A stretch of DNA of 64,000 nt, from NCBI RefSeq assembly GCF_003340565.1, contig NZ_QPLK01000013.1:56343-120342 (forward strand), given 5' to 3'. Under the pieces are notes generated by a model. That model saw nothing but the letters and a program-made list of their open reading frames with translations, was not told where the DNA came from and made no database searches. This stretch comes from Rhodovulum sp. 12E13 (GTDB lineage Bacteria; Pseudomonadota; Alphaproteobacteria; Rhodobacterales; Rhodobacteraceae). Numbering within the stretch: the stretch's first letter is position 1; every line of letters starts with the position of its first letter. Of this stretch, positions 1 through 8,281 are shown one piece after another. The translations under genes were made by a program, and so were the position numbers.

Positions 1-119
1 GCGATCGAGGCCGGCACGATGCCGACGGTCAGCTCACCATGCGCGACCCGCCAGTCGGTGACGCAATCGGGACGTTTCTCCTCGAGATGGCGGCCGAGGC
101 TTTCGAGGGCGTCGGTCAC
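1..119 (-). CDS. nuoC: NADH-quinone oxidoreductase subunit C (partial, N-terminus only)
   Basis: The first 39 codons of the 30-kDa subunit of complex I are visible; the rest lies outside the window. The translation begins VTDALESLGRHLEEKRPD and continues through a GELTVGIVPA stretch, which matches the start of alphaproteobacterial NuoC. I chose the GTG at 119 because an AAGGAG ribosome binding site (129-134) sits 9 nt upstream. The GTG shares one base with the TAG stop of the sulfotransferase gene, so the two are probably translationally coupled. NuoC belongs to the peripheral arm that passes electrons from NADH to quinone. The odd point is its separation from nuoB by two unrelated genes. Confidence 0.85.
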   Translation of the reverse strand, partial: MTDALESLGRHLEEKRPDCVTDWRVAHGELTVGIVPASI

Positions 120-1033
120 TATGGTGTACTCCTTGCTTGGGCAGAGCTGGGAAGGGGAAGCCATGCCTCCGGTACGGAATCTCGGAACCTGCCGTGGATC
201 GTTGCGTAAGTCGGAGCGAGACATGCATAGGCACGCTCGCGTTCATCGTCACCCGGAAGAAATTTCGTCTGGCGCTGCGCGTTGACGCGATCGGTGTGCT
301 CCCAGGGCCCGTCAGGCTGAATGTCGAGAAACTCCGCCAGCGCGTCCCGCGAGGCAGGCTTCGTGATCTGCTCATAGAAGAGATACATGATCCTCTCCCG
401 AGGGATGACTGCTTCAAGTCTCTTGATCGTGAGGTCATAGCGCGAGAACCGAACATGCATGTTGTCATCCGAACTCAACGCGTCATGCCAGATCCGCTCG
501 GCTACGCGCGCCCGGAGATCTGGCGCCCTGGCATAGTGCCTTGCCCAGTGGTTGACGCCTGATACGAGCCGGTCGATCGGGTCGCGCATCAGGAAGAGGT
601 AGCTCACATCCACGGGCATCCGATCGATCTCCGCGAAAGTCTCTGATGAAAGCAATGCATACCATGGCGTAAAATCAGCGATGACGTTTGCCCGCGTCCG
701 ATCCAGACCGAGAAACCGAAGATAGGAGTCGTGGTCCAGGCCGTTCCCGTTCAGAAGGGCCGCATAGGACGCCGCGATCTCCGCTTCGTGGCGGGCCTCC
801 GCACTCAGCAATCCCCGGAAACCGAGACGCAAGCCATACGGTCCCTTGACCTGACGCAGGCGTGCCCGCGCATCGTAGCGGTACTGCATGGTGAACGGCG
901 CGCGCACGGTGTTCCAGTAATTCACCTCCTTGAGAGGCGGCATGTGCACCGCGGGATGCTTCGCCAACTGCGAATGGACCCACGTCGTCGCAGACTTCTG
1001 TGCACCGAGGCAGATGAGAAGACGAGGTCTCAT
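119..1033 (-). CDS. sulfotransferase family protein
   Basis: A 304-residue protein of the PAPS-dependent sulfotransferase superfamily. The N-terminal LICLGAQKSATTW is the phosphate-binding loop for 3'-phosphoadenylylsulfate, and FLMRDPIDRLVSG about 130 residues later is the second PAPS-binding motif. The acceptor cannot be read from the sequence; similar bacterial proteins sulfate glycans, lipids or small molecules. I chose the ATG at 1033 because the 15 codons before it open with TTG and precede the conserved loop. The gene sits between DUF2158/nuoB and nuoC, on the same strand, and overlaps nuoC by one base. Its base composition is clearly lower in GC than its neighbours (one 60-base line is about 48 percent), which suggests horizontal acquisition into the nuo operon. 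Confidence 0.8.
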   Translation of the reverse strand: MRPRLLICLGAQKSATTWVHSQLAKHPAVHMPPLKEVNYWNTVRAPFTMQYRYDARARLRQVKGPYGLRLGFRGLLSAEARHEAEIAASYAALLNGNGLDHDSYLRFLGLDRTRANVIADFTPWYALLSSETFAEIDRMPVDVSYLFLMRDPIDRLVSGVNHWARHYARAPDLRARVAERIWHDALSSDDNMHVRFSRYDLTIKRLEAVIPRERIMYLFYEQITKPASRDALAEFLDIQPDGPWEHTDRVNAQRQTKFLPGDDERERAYACLAPTYATIHGRFRDSVPEAWLPLPSSAQARSTP

Positions 1034-1108
1034 GCAGTCACCGGAAAGTCGGCTCGCCGACGTCGCTGGCTGCGGCAACGTTTGACTTTGGCAGGATGAC
1101 GCGGCGCA

Positions 1109-1375
1109 TCAGTGTAACGTCCGGCGCGGCTTGCCCGCAGGCCGGTCCGATGTATCCGCGGCGTCGCCATTGCCCTTGGACTTGTCGCCGGGCTTCGGCG
1201 CGGGGCGCAGGGACGACACCACGAGCAGAGTGGCGAAATGGAAGGCAGCGGCCTGCCGGCTGCCCTCGTCGAACCACACGCAATCGACGAGGCCGCCCGA
1301 GCGCAGGCCCTCGACCGTCATGTCCGGCCCCCCGGAGCGGAGGCGCACGATGTCTCCCACGCGCAAGCTGGGCAT
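1109..1375 (-). CDS. DUF2158 (YodC-like) small protein
   Basis: An 88-residue protein starting MPSLRVGDIVRLRSGGPDMT followed by VDCVWFDEG. The combination of a VGD-V-LKSGGP-MTV start and a C-WF motif is that of the DUF2158 family, a small beta-rich domain of unknown function. The C-terminal 35 residues are charged, proline- and glycine-rich and probably disordered. The gene starts 3 bases after the nuoB stop on the same strand, so it is likely co-transcribed with complex I genes. No catalytic residues are evident. A role specific to complex I is not supported by anything in the sequence beyond position. Confidence 0.75.
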   Translation of the reverse strand: MPSLRVGDIVRLRSGGPDMTVEGLRSGGLVDCVWFDEGSRQAAAFHFATLLVVSSLRPAPKPGDKSKGNGDAADTSDRPAGKPRRTLH

Positions 1376-1378
1376 CGC

Positions 1379-1912
1379 TCAGCGCACGATCGTGCCGGTG
1401 CGGCGGATCTTCCGCTGCAACTGCAGGATGCCGTAGAGCAGCGCCTCGGCGGTGGGCGGGCAGCCCGGCACGTAGACGTCGATCGGCACGATCCGGTCGC
1501 AGCCGCGCACCACCGAGTAGGAATAGTGGTAGTAGCCGCCGCCGTTGGCGCAGGATCCCATCGAGATCACGTAGCGCGGCTCGGGCATCTGGTCGTAGAC
1601 CTTGCGCAGCGCCGGCGCCATCTTGTTGGTCAGCGTGCCCGCCACGATCATCAGGTCGGACTGGCGGGGCGAGGCGCGCGGCGCGACGCCGAAGCGCTCG
1701 GCATCGTAGCGCGGCATCGAGGTCTGCATCATCTCGACCGCGCAGCAGGCCAGCCCGAAGGTCATCCAGTGGAGCGAGCCGGTGCGCGCCCAGTTGATGA
1801 TGTCGGCGGTCGAGGTGACGAGGAAGCCGCGATCCTCAAGCTCCCGCCCGAGGAGCTTGGGAACCTGTTCGCGGTCCGGCCCTGCGTCGTAGGCGTTGGT
1901 GGCGACGGTCAT
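1379..1912 (-). CDS. nuoB: NADH-quinone oxidoreductase subunit B
   Basis: This 177-residue protein is the 20-kDa subunit of complex I, which carries the terminal cluster N2 that hands electrons to quinone. The ligands are visible: the adjacent pair Cys56-Cys57 in [11 protein letters not shown], Cys121 in GSCANGGG and Cys151 in VPGCPPT. The run of conserved sequence from LHWMTFG to [11 protein letters not shown] spans nearly the whole protein. The longest open frame begins 16 codons earlier at 1960, but that extension is not protein-like and the ATG at 1912 gives the usual family length. It lies 188 bp downstream of nuoA on the same strand. Confidence 0.95.
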   Translation of the reverse strand: MTVATNAYDAGPDREQVPKLLGRELEDRGFLVTSTADIINWARTGSLHWMTFGLACCAVEMMQTSMPRYDAERFGVAPRASPRQSDLMIVAGTLTNKMAPALRKVYDQMPEPRYVISMGSCANGGGYYHYSYSVVRGCDRIVPIDVYVPGCPPTAEALLYGILQLQRKIRRTGTIVR

Positions 1913-2100
1913 GGCGTATCCTGGCTGTTCGCGCGTCGGGCGCCCGCGGGCGCTCTCCATGTCAGGGAGGTAGCCGACCGCATGGGGTGTTTCAACGCGA
2001 CAAGTCTACAGGCCTCCGTGTCCGGCGGCGAGGGGGGCCGACACCGCGACGCGATGCGCCGTCCGACGGGGGCCGGCCTCCCAGGGGGCGAGCGCCTCGC

Positions 2101-2466
2101 TCACTCCCAGTCGAGCGCGCCCTTCTTCCATTCGTAGGCGAAGCCCACGGTCAGCACGCCGAGGAAGACCATCATCGACCAGAAGGCCGCCATCGAGATC
2201 TCGCCGAAGGCAACGGCCCACGGAAACAGGAACGCCACCTCGAGGTCGAAGATGATGAACAGGATCGAGACGAGGTAGAAGCGGACGTTGAACTTCATCC
2301 GCGCGTCGTCGAAGGCGTTGAAGCCGCTTTCGTAGGCCGACACCTTTTCCGGGTCGGGGTTGCGCACGGCCAGCACGGCCGCCGCCAGCAGCAGGATCAG
2401 CCCCAGCCCGATGGCCAGCAGCATGAACACCACGATCGGCGTGTATTCTGCGAGAAACGCGTCCAT
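2101..2466 (-). CDS. nuoA: NADH-quinone oxidoreductase subunit A
   Basis: A 121-residue membrane subunit of complex I with three predicted transmembrane segments (about residues 9-33, 61-83 and 91-110). The [20 protein letters not shown] loop is the family hallmark, including the conserved acidic residues near the quinone channel. The ATG is preceded by AAGGAG at a good distance. This is the first gene of the nuo operon, as is usual, with nuoB following after 188 bp. Upstream, about 120 bp separate it from the stop of the biotin carboxylase gene on the same strand, which probably holds the operon promoter, although no clear -35/-10 pair stands out. Confidence 0.95.
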   Translation of the reverse strand: MDAFLAEYTPIVVFMLLAIGLGLILLLAAAVLAVRNPDPEKVSAYESGFNAFDDARMKFNVRFYLVSILFIIFDLEVAFLFPWAVAFGEISMAAFWSMMVFLGVLTVGFAYEWKKGALDWE

Positions 2467-2585
2467 CGCCCTCTCCTTCGCGCGTGATGTTCCGGGTATC
2501 GGGCCGGCGCGCGGCGGTCAACCGCGCCCCCGTCGCACCCTTGCCGCATCCCCGCCGGCGGCGGCGGCGCAGGCGCGGTGCCGCC

Positions 2586-4547
2586 CTACTCTGCCGCCTC
2601 GGTTTCCGGCCCGCCCTCGGGGGCGAGGCGGATCAGCGCGGCGCCCGCCTCGACCTGCGCGCCCTCGGCGACGAGGCACTCGGCCACCGCCCCGTCACGG
2701 GACGCGGCCAGCGCGTGCTCCATCTTCATCGCTTCCAGCACGGCGAGGCGCTGGCCCGCCGACACCGTGTCGCCCGGCGCGACCAGGAGCGCGCGCACGA
2801 GGCCGGGCATCGGCGCCTCGACCACGTCGCCCGAAGGCCCGGCAGCGGCGCCGCGGGCGAGCGGGTCGGGCACGGCGAAGGGCACGGGGCCGCCGTCGAA
2901 CACGGTGACGCGGGCGCCCTCGACATGGGCCGCGGGCGCGGGCGAGCCGTCGAGCCACCAGCCGCCGGACCGCAGCTCGGCGGCGACCGTCACGCCGAGA
3001 GCGACGAGCTGCGCCCTGTCCGCCCCCCCCATCGACAGGCCGACGACGATCTCCTCGCCCGCGTGCAGCAGACGCACCTCGTGCAGAAGCGGCGCCCAGA
3101 GGGTGAACCCCGCCTGAGGCCCGGCCGCCTCGGGGCGCGCGACGGCGAGCGCGGCGGCGGCCATCGCGCGGGCCGAGGGCGCCGGCTCGGCCATCAGCGC
3201 CTTGCCGGCCCGCTCGATCAGGCCCGTGTCGACAGCGCCGGCGGCGAAATCCGCCTCGTCCGCGAGGCGCGCGAGAAAGCCCAGATTCGTCACGCAGCCC
3301 GCCACTTCGGTCGCCCGAAGCGCCTGGACGAGGCGGCGGCGCGACGTCTCGCGGTCGGGGCCGTGGGCGATCACCTTGGCGATCATCGGGTCGTAATGCG
3401 GCGAGACCGTATCTCCCGACCGCACGCCGGTATCCACCCGCACCCCTGCCGGAAAGCGCAGGTGGGTCAACCGCCCCGTGGCCGGCAGGAAGCCCGCCGC
3501 CGGATCCTCGGCATAGAGCCGCGCCTCCATCGCGTGGCCCTCGAGCGGCACCTCGGACTGCGCGAGCGGCAGGCGCTCGCCCGCCGCCACCCGCAGCTGC
3601 CACTCCACGAGGTCGAGGCCCGTGACAGCCTCGGTCACGGGGTGCTCGACCTGCAGGCGGGTGTTCATCTCCATGAACCAGAAGCCGTCGCTGCGCAGCC
3701 CGCGCGCGCCGTCGGCGATGAACTCGACCGTGCCCGCCCCGACATAGCCGATGGCCTCGGCCGCGCGCACCGCCGCCGCCCCCATCGCGGCGCGCACCTC
3801 CGGGCTCATGCCGGGCGCGGGCGCCTCCTCGATCACCTTCTGGTGGCGGCGCTGGAGCGAGCAGTCGCGCTCGTTCAGGTGGATGACGTTGCCATGCGCG
3901 TCGGCGAAGACCTGCACCTCCACGTGCCGGGGGCTCTCGATCCACTTCTCCACCAGCACCCGGTCGTCGCCGAAGGCCGCCCGCGCCTCGGCCCGGCAAC
4001 TCGCCAGCGCCTCGCGGAAGCCGGCCGGGTCGGCGACCCGGCGCATCCCCTTGCCGCCGCCCCCCGCCACGGCCTTGATCAGCACCGGGTAGCCGATCGC
4101 CTCGGCCGCGCCCTCCAGATGGTCGTCGTCCTGCGCCTCGCCGTGGTAGCCGGGCACGACCGGCACGCCCGCCTCGGCCATGGCGCGTTTGGCGGCGTCC
4201 TTGAGCCCCATCGCCCGGATCGCGGCGGCGGGCGGGCCGACGAAGACCAGCCCCGCCGCCGCGACCGCCTCGACGAAGCCCGGGTTCTCCGAGAGGAAGC
4301 CGTAGCCGGGGTGGATCGCGTCTGCGCCCGTCGCCCGCGCCGCCTCGATCACCTTCGCCGCGTCGAGATAGCTCTCGGACGGCGCGGCGGGGCCGATCCG
4401 CACCGCGCGGTCGGCCGCCGCGACATGCAGCGCGCCGGCATCGGCGTCGGAATGGACGGCGACCGTCTCGAGCCCCATCGCCCGGGCGGTGCGCGCGATG
4501 CGAACGGCGATCTCGCCGCGATTGGCGATCAGCAGGCGGCGGATCAT
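2586..4547 (-). CDS. mccA: methylcrotonyl-CoA carboxylase biotin-containing subunit
   Basis: A 653-residue biotin-dependent carboxylase subunit: biotin carboxylase (about 1-445, opening MIRRLLIANRGEIAVRIA, with ATP-grasp GGGGKGMR), a middle domain, and a biotinyl carrier domain at the C-terminus with the EAMKMEH motif. The biotinylated lysine is about residue 608. It carboxylates biotin with bicarbonate and ATP; the partner subunit at 6547-8151 transfers the carboxyl group to 3-methylcrotonyl-CoA in leucine degradation. I chose the ATG at 4547, which overlaps the macro domain stop in an ATGA. The longer open frame to 4910 is a shadow of the macro domain gene. Propionyl- or geranyl-CoA carboxylase is the alternative, but the partner resembles MccB. 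Confidence 0.9.
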   Translation of the reverse strand: MIRRLLIANRGEIAVRIARTARAMGLETVAVHSDADAGALHVAAADRAVRIGPAAPSESYLDAAKVIEAARATGADAIHPGYGFLSENPGFVEAVAAAGLVFVGPPAAAIRAMGLKDAAKRAMAEAGVPVVPGYHGEAQDDDHLEGAAEAIGYPVLIKAVAGGGGKGMRRVADPAGFREALASCRAEARAAFGDDRVLVEKWIESPRHVEVQVFADAHGNVIHLNERDCSLQRRHQKVIEEAPAPGMSPEVRAAMGAAAVRAAEAIGYVGAGTVEFIADGARGLRSDGFWFMEMNTRLQVEHPVTEAVTGLDLVEWQLRVAAGERLPLAQSEVPLEGHAMEARLYAEDPAAGFLPATGRLTHLRFPAGVRVDTGVRSGDTVSPHYDPMIAKVIAHGPDRETSRRRLVQALRATEVAGCVTNLGFLARLADEADFAAGAVDTGLIERAGKALMAEPAPSARAMAAAALAVARPEAAGPQAGFTLWAPLLHEVRLLHAGEEIVVGLSMGGADRAQLVALGVTVAAELRSGGWWLDGSPAPAAHVEGARVTVFDGGPVPFAVPDPLARGAAAGPSGDVVEAPMPGLVRALLVAPGDTVSAGQRLAVLEAMKMEHALAASRDGAVAECLVAEGAQVEAGAALIRLAPEGGPETEAAE

Positions 4548-5053
4548 GCGTGGGCCTCCAGCGCGCCGGACAGCACCCGCTCGGCCGCCGCGTCGAAGGC
4601 GACGAGCGTCACGGTCGCGAGGCCCGTGCCCGGCAGCACGCGCCGCAGCGTGGCCACGGCGATCCCGGCCGCCCTTTCGCGCGGAAAGCCGAACACCCCG
4701 GTCGAGATGGCCGGAAAGGCAAGCGTCCGGCATCCCGCGGCATCGGCCAGCCGCACGACGCTGTCGTAGCAGGCGGCGAGCAGGCCCGCCTCGCCGCGTG
4801 CGCCCCCGGCCCAGACCGGCCCGACGGTGTGGATCACCCGCGCCGCCTTCAGCGCGTGCCCTGCGGTCAGCCGCGCCTCGCCCGTGGGGCAGCGGCCCAC
4901 ACGCCGGCACTCTTCCGCCAGCCCCGGCCCCGCGGCACGATGAATGGCGAGATCGACCCCGCCGCCGCCGCTCAGCCGTTCGTCCGCCGCGTTCACGATC
5001 GCGTCCACCGCGAGCGTGGTGATGTCGCCCCGCCAGAGCCGGATCTCAGCCAT
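4544..5053 (-). CDS. macro domain protein (ADP-ribose-1''-phosphate / O-acetyl-ADP-ribose deacetylase type)
   Basis: A 169-residue single macro domain, starting MAEIRLWRGDITTLAVDAIV. The ADP-ribose site is recognisable: the NAAD(E) segment with a GGGGVD glycine loop near residues 22-36, the RVIHTVGPVW strand, and the FPAISTGVFGFP phosphate loop near residues 120-131. These proteins remove ADP-ribose from glutamate side chains or hydrolyse O-acetyl-ADP-ribose. It is embedded between a membrane protein gene (8-bp overlap) and mccA (ATGA overlap), so it is translated as part of the leucine-catabolism transcript. A link to acyl-CoA metabolism is only positional. Confidence 0.9.
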   Translation of the reverse strand: MAEIRLWRGDITTLAVDAIVNAADERLSGGGGVDLAIHRAAGPGLAEECRRVGRCPTGEARLTAGHALKAARVIHTVGPVWAGGARGEAGLLAACYDSVVRLADAAGCRTLAFPAISTGVFGFPRERAAGIAVATLRRVLPGTGLATVTLVAFDAAAERVLSGALEAHA

Positions 5054-5579
5054 CGCGTTTCTCCTCCTCTTCCTCGCGGCGCCGACGCTCTTCCTCGACC
5101 TGCCGCTCGGCGGTGTAGGAGCGGAAGCGATGGCGGTAGATCAGGTTCGGCCGCTCGCCCTCGACGAGGTAGAAGATCGCCAGCACCGCGATCGCCGCCT
5201 GAACCAGCACAAAGACCTGCTCGGCCTGCGGCGCGCCCGTCAGCTCCTGCGCCCCGCCGCCGATCGTCTGCACGAAACCGATGACGAAGCGCGCGGGCAG
5301 CAGCACCGCCAGCACGTAGGCCCACGGCACCCGCAGGATCAGGCCGACCGCCGCCACCAGCGACACAAGCCCCAGCGCCCCGGTCCAGACCGGCGCCCCC
5401 GCGGCCAGCGCCAGCGCCACTTCCAGCCCGCCCGAGGCCGCGAACCACGCCGCGAGAGCCCAGAGCACGAGGCCGGGCCGCCCCTTGGGATGGGCCTCGG
5501 CCTCCTCGCGCGTGAGATGGACCCATTGCGCCCCGTTGGCATCGGCCACCGTGCGCACGATGCGGCGGTCGTCGCTCAT
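5046..5579 (-). CDS. membrane protein with charged coiled-coil tail, unknown function
   Basis: A 177-residue protein I do not recognise by name. It has an N-terminal cytosolic stretch (about 1-35), four probable transmembrane segments (roughly 36-58, 66-82, 86-106 and 125-145), and a strongly charged C-terminus beginning RHRFRSYTAERQVEEERRRR and ending in a run of Glu, Lys and Arg, likely a short coiled coil. I chose the ATG at 5579 because GGAGG lies 6 nt upstream; the longer frame to 5882 is a shadow of the SNase gene. It overlaps the macro domain gene by 8 bases and follows the SNase-like gene by 43 bp. Confidence 0.75.
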   Translation of the reverse strand: MSDDRRIVRTVADANGAQWVHLTREEAEAHPKGRPGLVLWALAAWFAASGGLEVALALAAGAPVWTGALGLVSLVAAVGLILRVPWAYVLAVLLPARFVIGFVQTIGGGAQELTGAPQAEQVFVLVQAAIAVLAIFYLVEGERPNLIYRHRFRSYTAERQVEEERRRREEEEEKRDG

Positions 5580-5622
5580 GCTGCCTCCCTCCAGGCTCGC
5601 AGGGCCATCTGGCGCGGGCCCC

Positions 5623-6174
5623 TCACGAGGGTCCACCTCGCAGGGCGTCGATCTCGCCCTGGCACCAGCCGCCGCGACCGTAGCCGTCGTCCGCGCGAGC
5701 GAGCCCCTCGTCGACCAGCCAGCCCGAGAGACGGCGGTCGTCGACCGTGACGACGACCAGCGGCGTCTCGCGCCAGCCGAACCCGTCGAGATCGGCGCGC
5801 ACCTCGTCCGCCGCCCAGAGCTGCGCCCGCACCGCCCACTTCGCGCGTTGCCCGGCGTAGAACTCGTCGGGGCAATCGACACCGAGCGAGGCCGGCGCGT
5901 CGGCCCCGAGCAGGCGGGCCGTCTGGCGCCCCACGATGTCGCAGGACAGGCGAAAGCGGTCGGCGTCGAGCACCCTCACGATGCGGCATTCGCCCGCGCG
6001 CTTGGCGGCCCCCATCGCGACGTCCGACGCGAGCGGCGCGACGAGCAGGAGGATCAGCCCGCCGCCAGACGCGAAAGCGGCCATCTTGAGCCGCCGCCGC
6101 CAGGCCTCTTGCCGGCGGATGCGTTCGGCATCGCTCAGGCGCTGCTTGCGTCGCCTGCGCCCTGCCTCGCTCAT
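5623..6174 (-). CDS. SNase-like (thermonuclease fold) membrane-anchored protein
   Basis: A 183-residue protein with an Arg/Lys-rich N-terminus, one membrane segment (about 34-50: [17 protein letters not shown]) and a thermonuclease-like domain with [35 protein letters not shown] and a C-terminal [14 protein letters not shown]. The fold is recognisable, but the usual calcium-site V-DGDT is VLDADR here, so nuclease activity is doubtful. I chose the ATG at 6174, preceded by GAAGGGG. The same frame stays open through an upstream 15-bp tandem repeat to an ATG at 6324, which would add ten pentapeptides; which start is used is uncertain. It lies between the two carboxylase subunit genes. Confidence 0.7.
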   Translation of the reverse strand: MSEAGRRRRKQRLSDAERIRRQEAWRRRLKMAAFASGGGLILLLVAPLASDVAMGAAKRAGECRIVRVLDADRFRLSCDIVGRQTARLLGADAPASLGVDCPDEFYAGQRAKWAVRAQLWAADEVRADLDGFGWRETPLVVVTVDDRRLSGWLVDEGLARADDGYGRGGWCQGEIDALRGGPS

Positions 6175-6177
6175 GCT

Positions 6178-6327
6178 GGCCCCTTCCATCCCGGCCCCAT
6201 CAATCGTGGCCCCGTCCAATCTGGCCCCGTCCAATCTGGCCCCGTCCAATCTGGCCCCATCCATCCCGGCACCGTCCAATCCGGCACCGTCCATCACGGC
6301 ACCGTCCATCCCGGCACCGTCCATCCT
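6178..6327. repeat. ten-unit 15-bp tandem repeat
   Basis: Ten consecutive 15-bp units read GGC-CCC/ACC-GTC-CAA/CAT-TCT/CCC on the plus strand, three central ones (6208-6252) being identical and the outer ones diverged. Because 15 is a multiple of 3, all frames stay periodic. On the minus strand, in frame with the downstream SNase-like gene, the units encode A-x-(L/M/I)-(D/E)-G pentapeptides such as ARLDG, the pattern of pentapeptide repeat proteins. Whether they are translated is unknown, since the SNase gene has a good start just after the array. The 219 bp from here to mccB hold no convincing gene. Confidence 0.9.
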
Positions 6328-6546
6328 CGTGCAGCCGGCCCGCAGCGGGCCGGCACCGCGCTGCCCGGCCCTGGTCGCGGGTCCCGCCCCGCGCCGCGCC
6401 GGGGATTGCCGTCATGCCCCCCGCCCGGATGCGACCGCGGAAGTCGCCGCAGAGCGCGCGCAGCTCGTCGACGACGACGACGGACTGCGCCCCCCGGCAA
6501 CGGAGGCGCGACACGGCGCGGCACGCCCCGATGGCGCCTGACCCGC

Positions 6547-8151
6547 TCACATCCGGAACACGCCGAAGCGTGTCTCGCCGATGGGCGCGTTGAACGCGGC
6601 CGAGAGCGAGAGCGCCAGCACCTCGCGGGCGCGGCGCGGGTCGATCACCCCGTCGTCCCAGAGCCGCGCCGAGGCGTAGAGCGGGTGCGACTGACGCTCG
6701 AACATCTCTTCGGTCGGGCGGCGGAACGCGGCCTCCTCGTCGTCCGACCACGTGCCGCCCGCCTTCTCGATCGCCGCGCGCCTCACGGTGGCGAGCACGC
6801 CGGCCGCCTGCCTGCCGCCCATCACGCCGATGCGGGAGTTGGGCCACGTCCACAGGAAGCGCGGCGAATAGGCCCGGCCCGCCATGCCGTAGTTCCCCGC
6901 CCCGAACGAGCCCCCGACGAGCATGGTGATCTTGGGCACCGCGGTCGTGGCCACGGCCGTCACCATCTTGGCGCCGTTGCGCGCGATTCCCTCGTTCTCG
7001 TAGCGGCGGCCGACCATGAAACCCGTGATGTTCTGCAGGAACACCAGCGGGATCTTCCGCTGCGAGCACAGCTCGACGAAATGCGCGCCCTTCTGCGCGC
7101 TCTCGGAGAACAGCACGCCGTTGTTGGCCACGATCCCCACCGGGCAGCCCGCGACATGGGCGAAGCCCGTCACCAGCGTCTCGCCGAAGCGCGGCTTGAA
7201 CTCGTCGAGCCGCGAGCCGTCGACGAGGCGTGCGACCACCTCGCGGATGTCGTAGGGGGTGGAGAGACTCGCTGGAACGACGCCGAGGATCTCCTCGGGG
7301 TCGTAGGCCGGCGGCTCGGGGCTGGCCCAGTCGCGGCGCGGGTCGGGCACGGGGCCGAGCGAGGCGACGGCCTGCCGGGCGAGGGCGAGGGCGTGCGCGT
7401 CGTCCTCGGCGAGCTGGTCGGCGACACCGGAGAGACGGGTATGCACGTCGCCGCCGCCGAGGTCCTCGGCCGAAACGACCTCGCCCGTCGCGGCCTTCAC
7501 CAGCGGCGGGCCGGCGAGGAAGATCGTGCCCTGCTCCCTGACGATGATGGTCACGTCCGACATCGCCGGCACGTAGGCACCGCCGGCGGTGCACGACCCC
7601 ATCACCACGGCGATCTGCGCAATGCCCTGCGCGCTCATGTTCGCCTGGTTGTAGAAGATGCGGCCGAAATGGTCGCGATCGGGAAACACCTCGTCCTGGT
7701 TGGGCAGGTTCGCCCCCCCCGAATCGACGAGATAGACGCAGGGCAGCCGGTTTTCCTCGGCGATCTCCTGGGCGCGGAGATGCTTCCTGACGGTCATCGG
7801 GTAGTAGGTGCCGCCCTTCACCGTGGCGTCGTTGCACACCACCATCACCTCGCGCCCCGCGACCCGGCCGACGCCGGCGATGACGCCCGCGCAGGGCGCT
7901 GCGCCGTCATACATGCCATGCGCGGCGGTGGCCCCGATCTCGAGGAAGGGTGAGCCCGCGTCGAGCAGCCCGGCCACGCGGGCGCGCGGCGACATCTTCC
8001 CCCGCGCGACATGACGGACGCGCGCAGCCTCCCCGCCGCCGGCGGCGGCCGCCTCCGCAACCGCACGGATCTCGGCGAGCGCCGCCAGGTGCGCCTCGCG
8101 ATTGGCGGCAAAACCGGGCGCACCCGGAGCGACCTGACTGACGATCTTCAT
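6547..8151 (-). CDS. mccB: methylcrotonyl-CoA carboxylase carboxyltransferase subunit
   Basis: A 534-residue carboxyltransferase (beta) subunit, usual length for the family. It transfers CO2 from carboxybiotin to the gamma carbon of 3-methylcrotonyl-CoA, giving 3-methylglutaconyl-CoA in leucine breakdown. Two crotonase-like halves are visible; the oxyanion-hole segments are [20 protein letters not shown] and [17 protein letters not shown] in the N-terminal half and [20 protein letters not shown] in the C-terminal half, all typical of MccB. I chose the ATG at 8151 ([10 protein letters not shown]). The frame is open to 8202, but that extension runs into a double palindrome. Its partner mccA lies 2 kb downstream, separated by three small genes. 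Confidence 0.92.
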   Translation of the reverse strand: MKIVSQVAPGAPGFAANREAHLAALAEIRAVAEAAAAGGGEAARVRHVARGKMSPRARVAGLLDAGSPFLEIGATAAHGMYDGAAPCAGVIAGVGRVAGREVMVVCNDATVKGGTYYPMTVRKHLRAQEIAEENRLPCVYLVDSGGANLPNQDEVFPDRDHFGRIFYNQANMSAQGIAQIAVVMGSCTAGGAYVPAMSDVTIIVREQGTIFLAGPPLVKAATGEVVSAEDLGGGDVHTRLSGVADQLAEDDAHALALARQAVASLGPVPDPRRDWASPEPPAYDPEEILGVVPASLSTPYDIREVVARLVDGSRLDEFKPRFGETLVTGFAHVAGCPVGIVANNGVLFSESAQKGAHFVELCSQRKIPLVFLQNITGFMVGRRYENEGIARNGAKMVTAVATTAVPKITMLVGGSFGAGNYGMAGRAYSPRFLWTWPNSRIGVMGGRQAAGVLATVRRAAIEKAGGTWSDDEEAAFRRPTEEMFERQSHPLYASARLWDDGVIDPRRAREVLALSLSAAFNAPIGETRFGVFRM

Positions 8152-8200
8152 GTGCACCCCGTCGGACTGGACGGGCCCGGTCGCCGCCCGCGCGACGGCC

Positions 8201-8245
8201 AAATTCCTTCACAAGGAATTTGCAATTTCCTTGCCAAGGAAATTG
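8201..8245. repeat. pair of adjacent perfect inverted repeats
   Basis: Two hairpin-forming palindromes lie one base apart. The first has arms AAATTCCTT (8201-8209) and AAGGAATTT (8213-8221) around a 3-nt loop; the second has arms CAATTTCCTT (8223-8232) and AAGGAAATTG (8236-8245), also around 3 nt. Both share the AAGGAA/TTCCTT core, and they are strikingly AT-rich in this GC-rich setting. They sit between the EcsC-like gene and mccB. They look like a repetitive extragenic palindrome or a processing/stability element rather than a classic terminator. Confidence 0.75.
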
Positions 8246-8281
8246 GGCCGCGCCTGCGGCGCGCGGGCCATCGCTCGATGA

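Noticed and set aside
2484..4769. Long plus-strand open frame of 761 codons across the biotin carboxylase gene
   Set aside because: Its translation is Arg/His/Gly/Ala-rich without domains, as expected for the antisense strand of high-GC coding DNA; the minus-strand gene has clear catalytic motifs. The same applies to long plus-strand frames over 5485-7953, 12452-14362, 28596-29948 and 39795-42149.
4548..4910. N-terminal extension of the biotin carboxylase frame
   Set aside because: The extension is in the shadow of the macro domain gene and is Arg/Gly-rich; the ATG at 4547 gives the family start IANRGEIA and an ATGA overlap.
6178..6327. CRISPR array or CRISPR-like repeats
   Set aside because: The units are contiguous 15-mers without spacers, and no cas gene is nearby.
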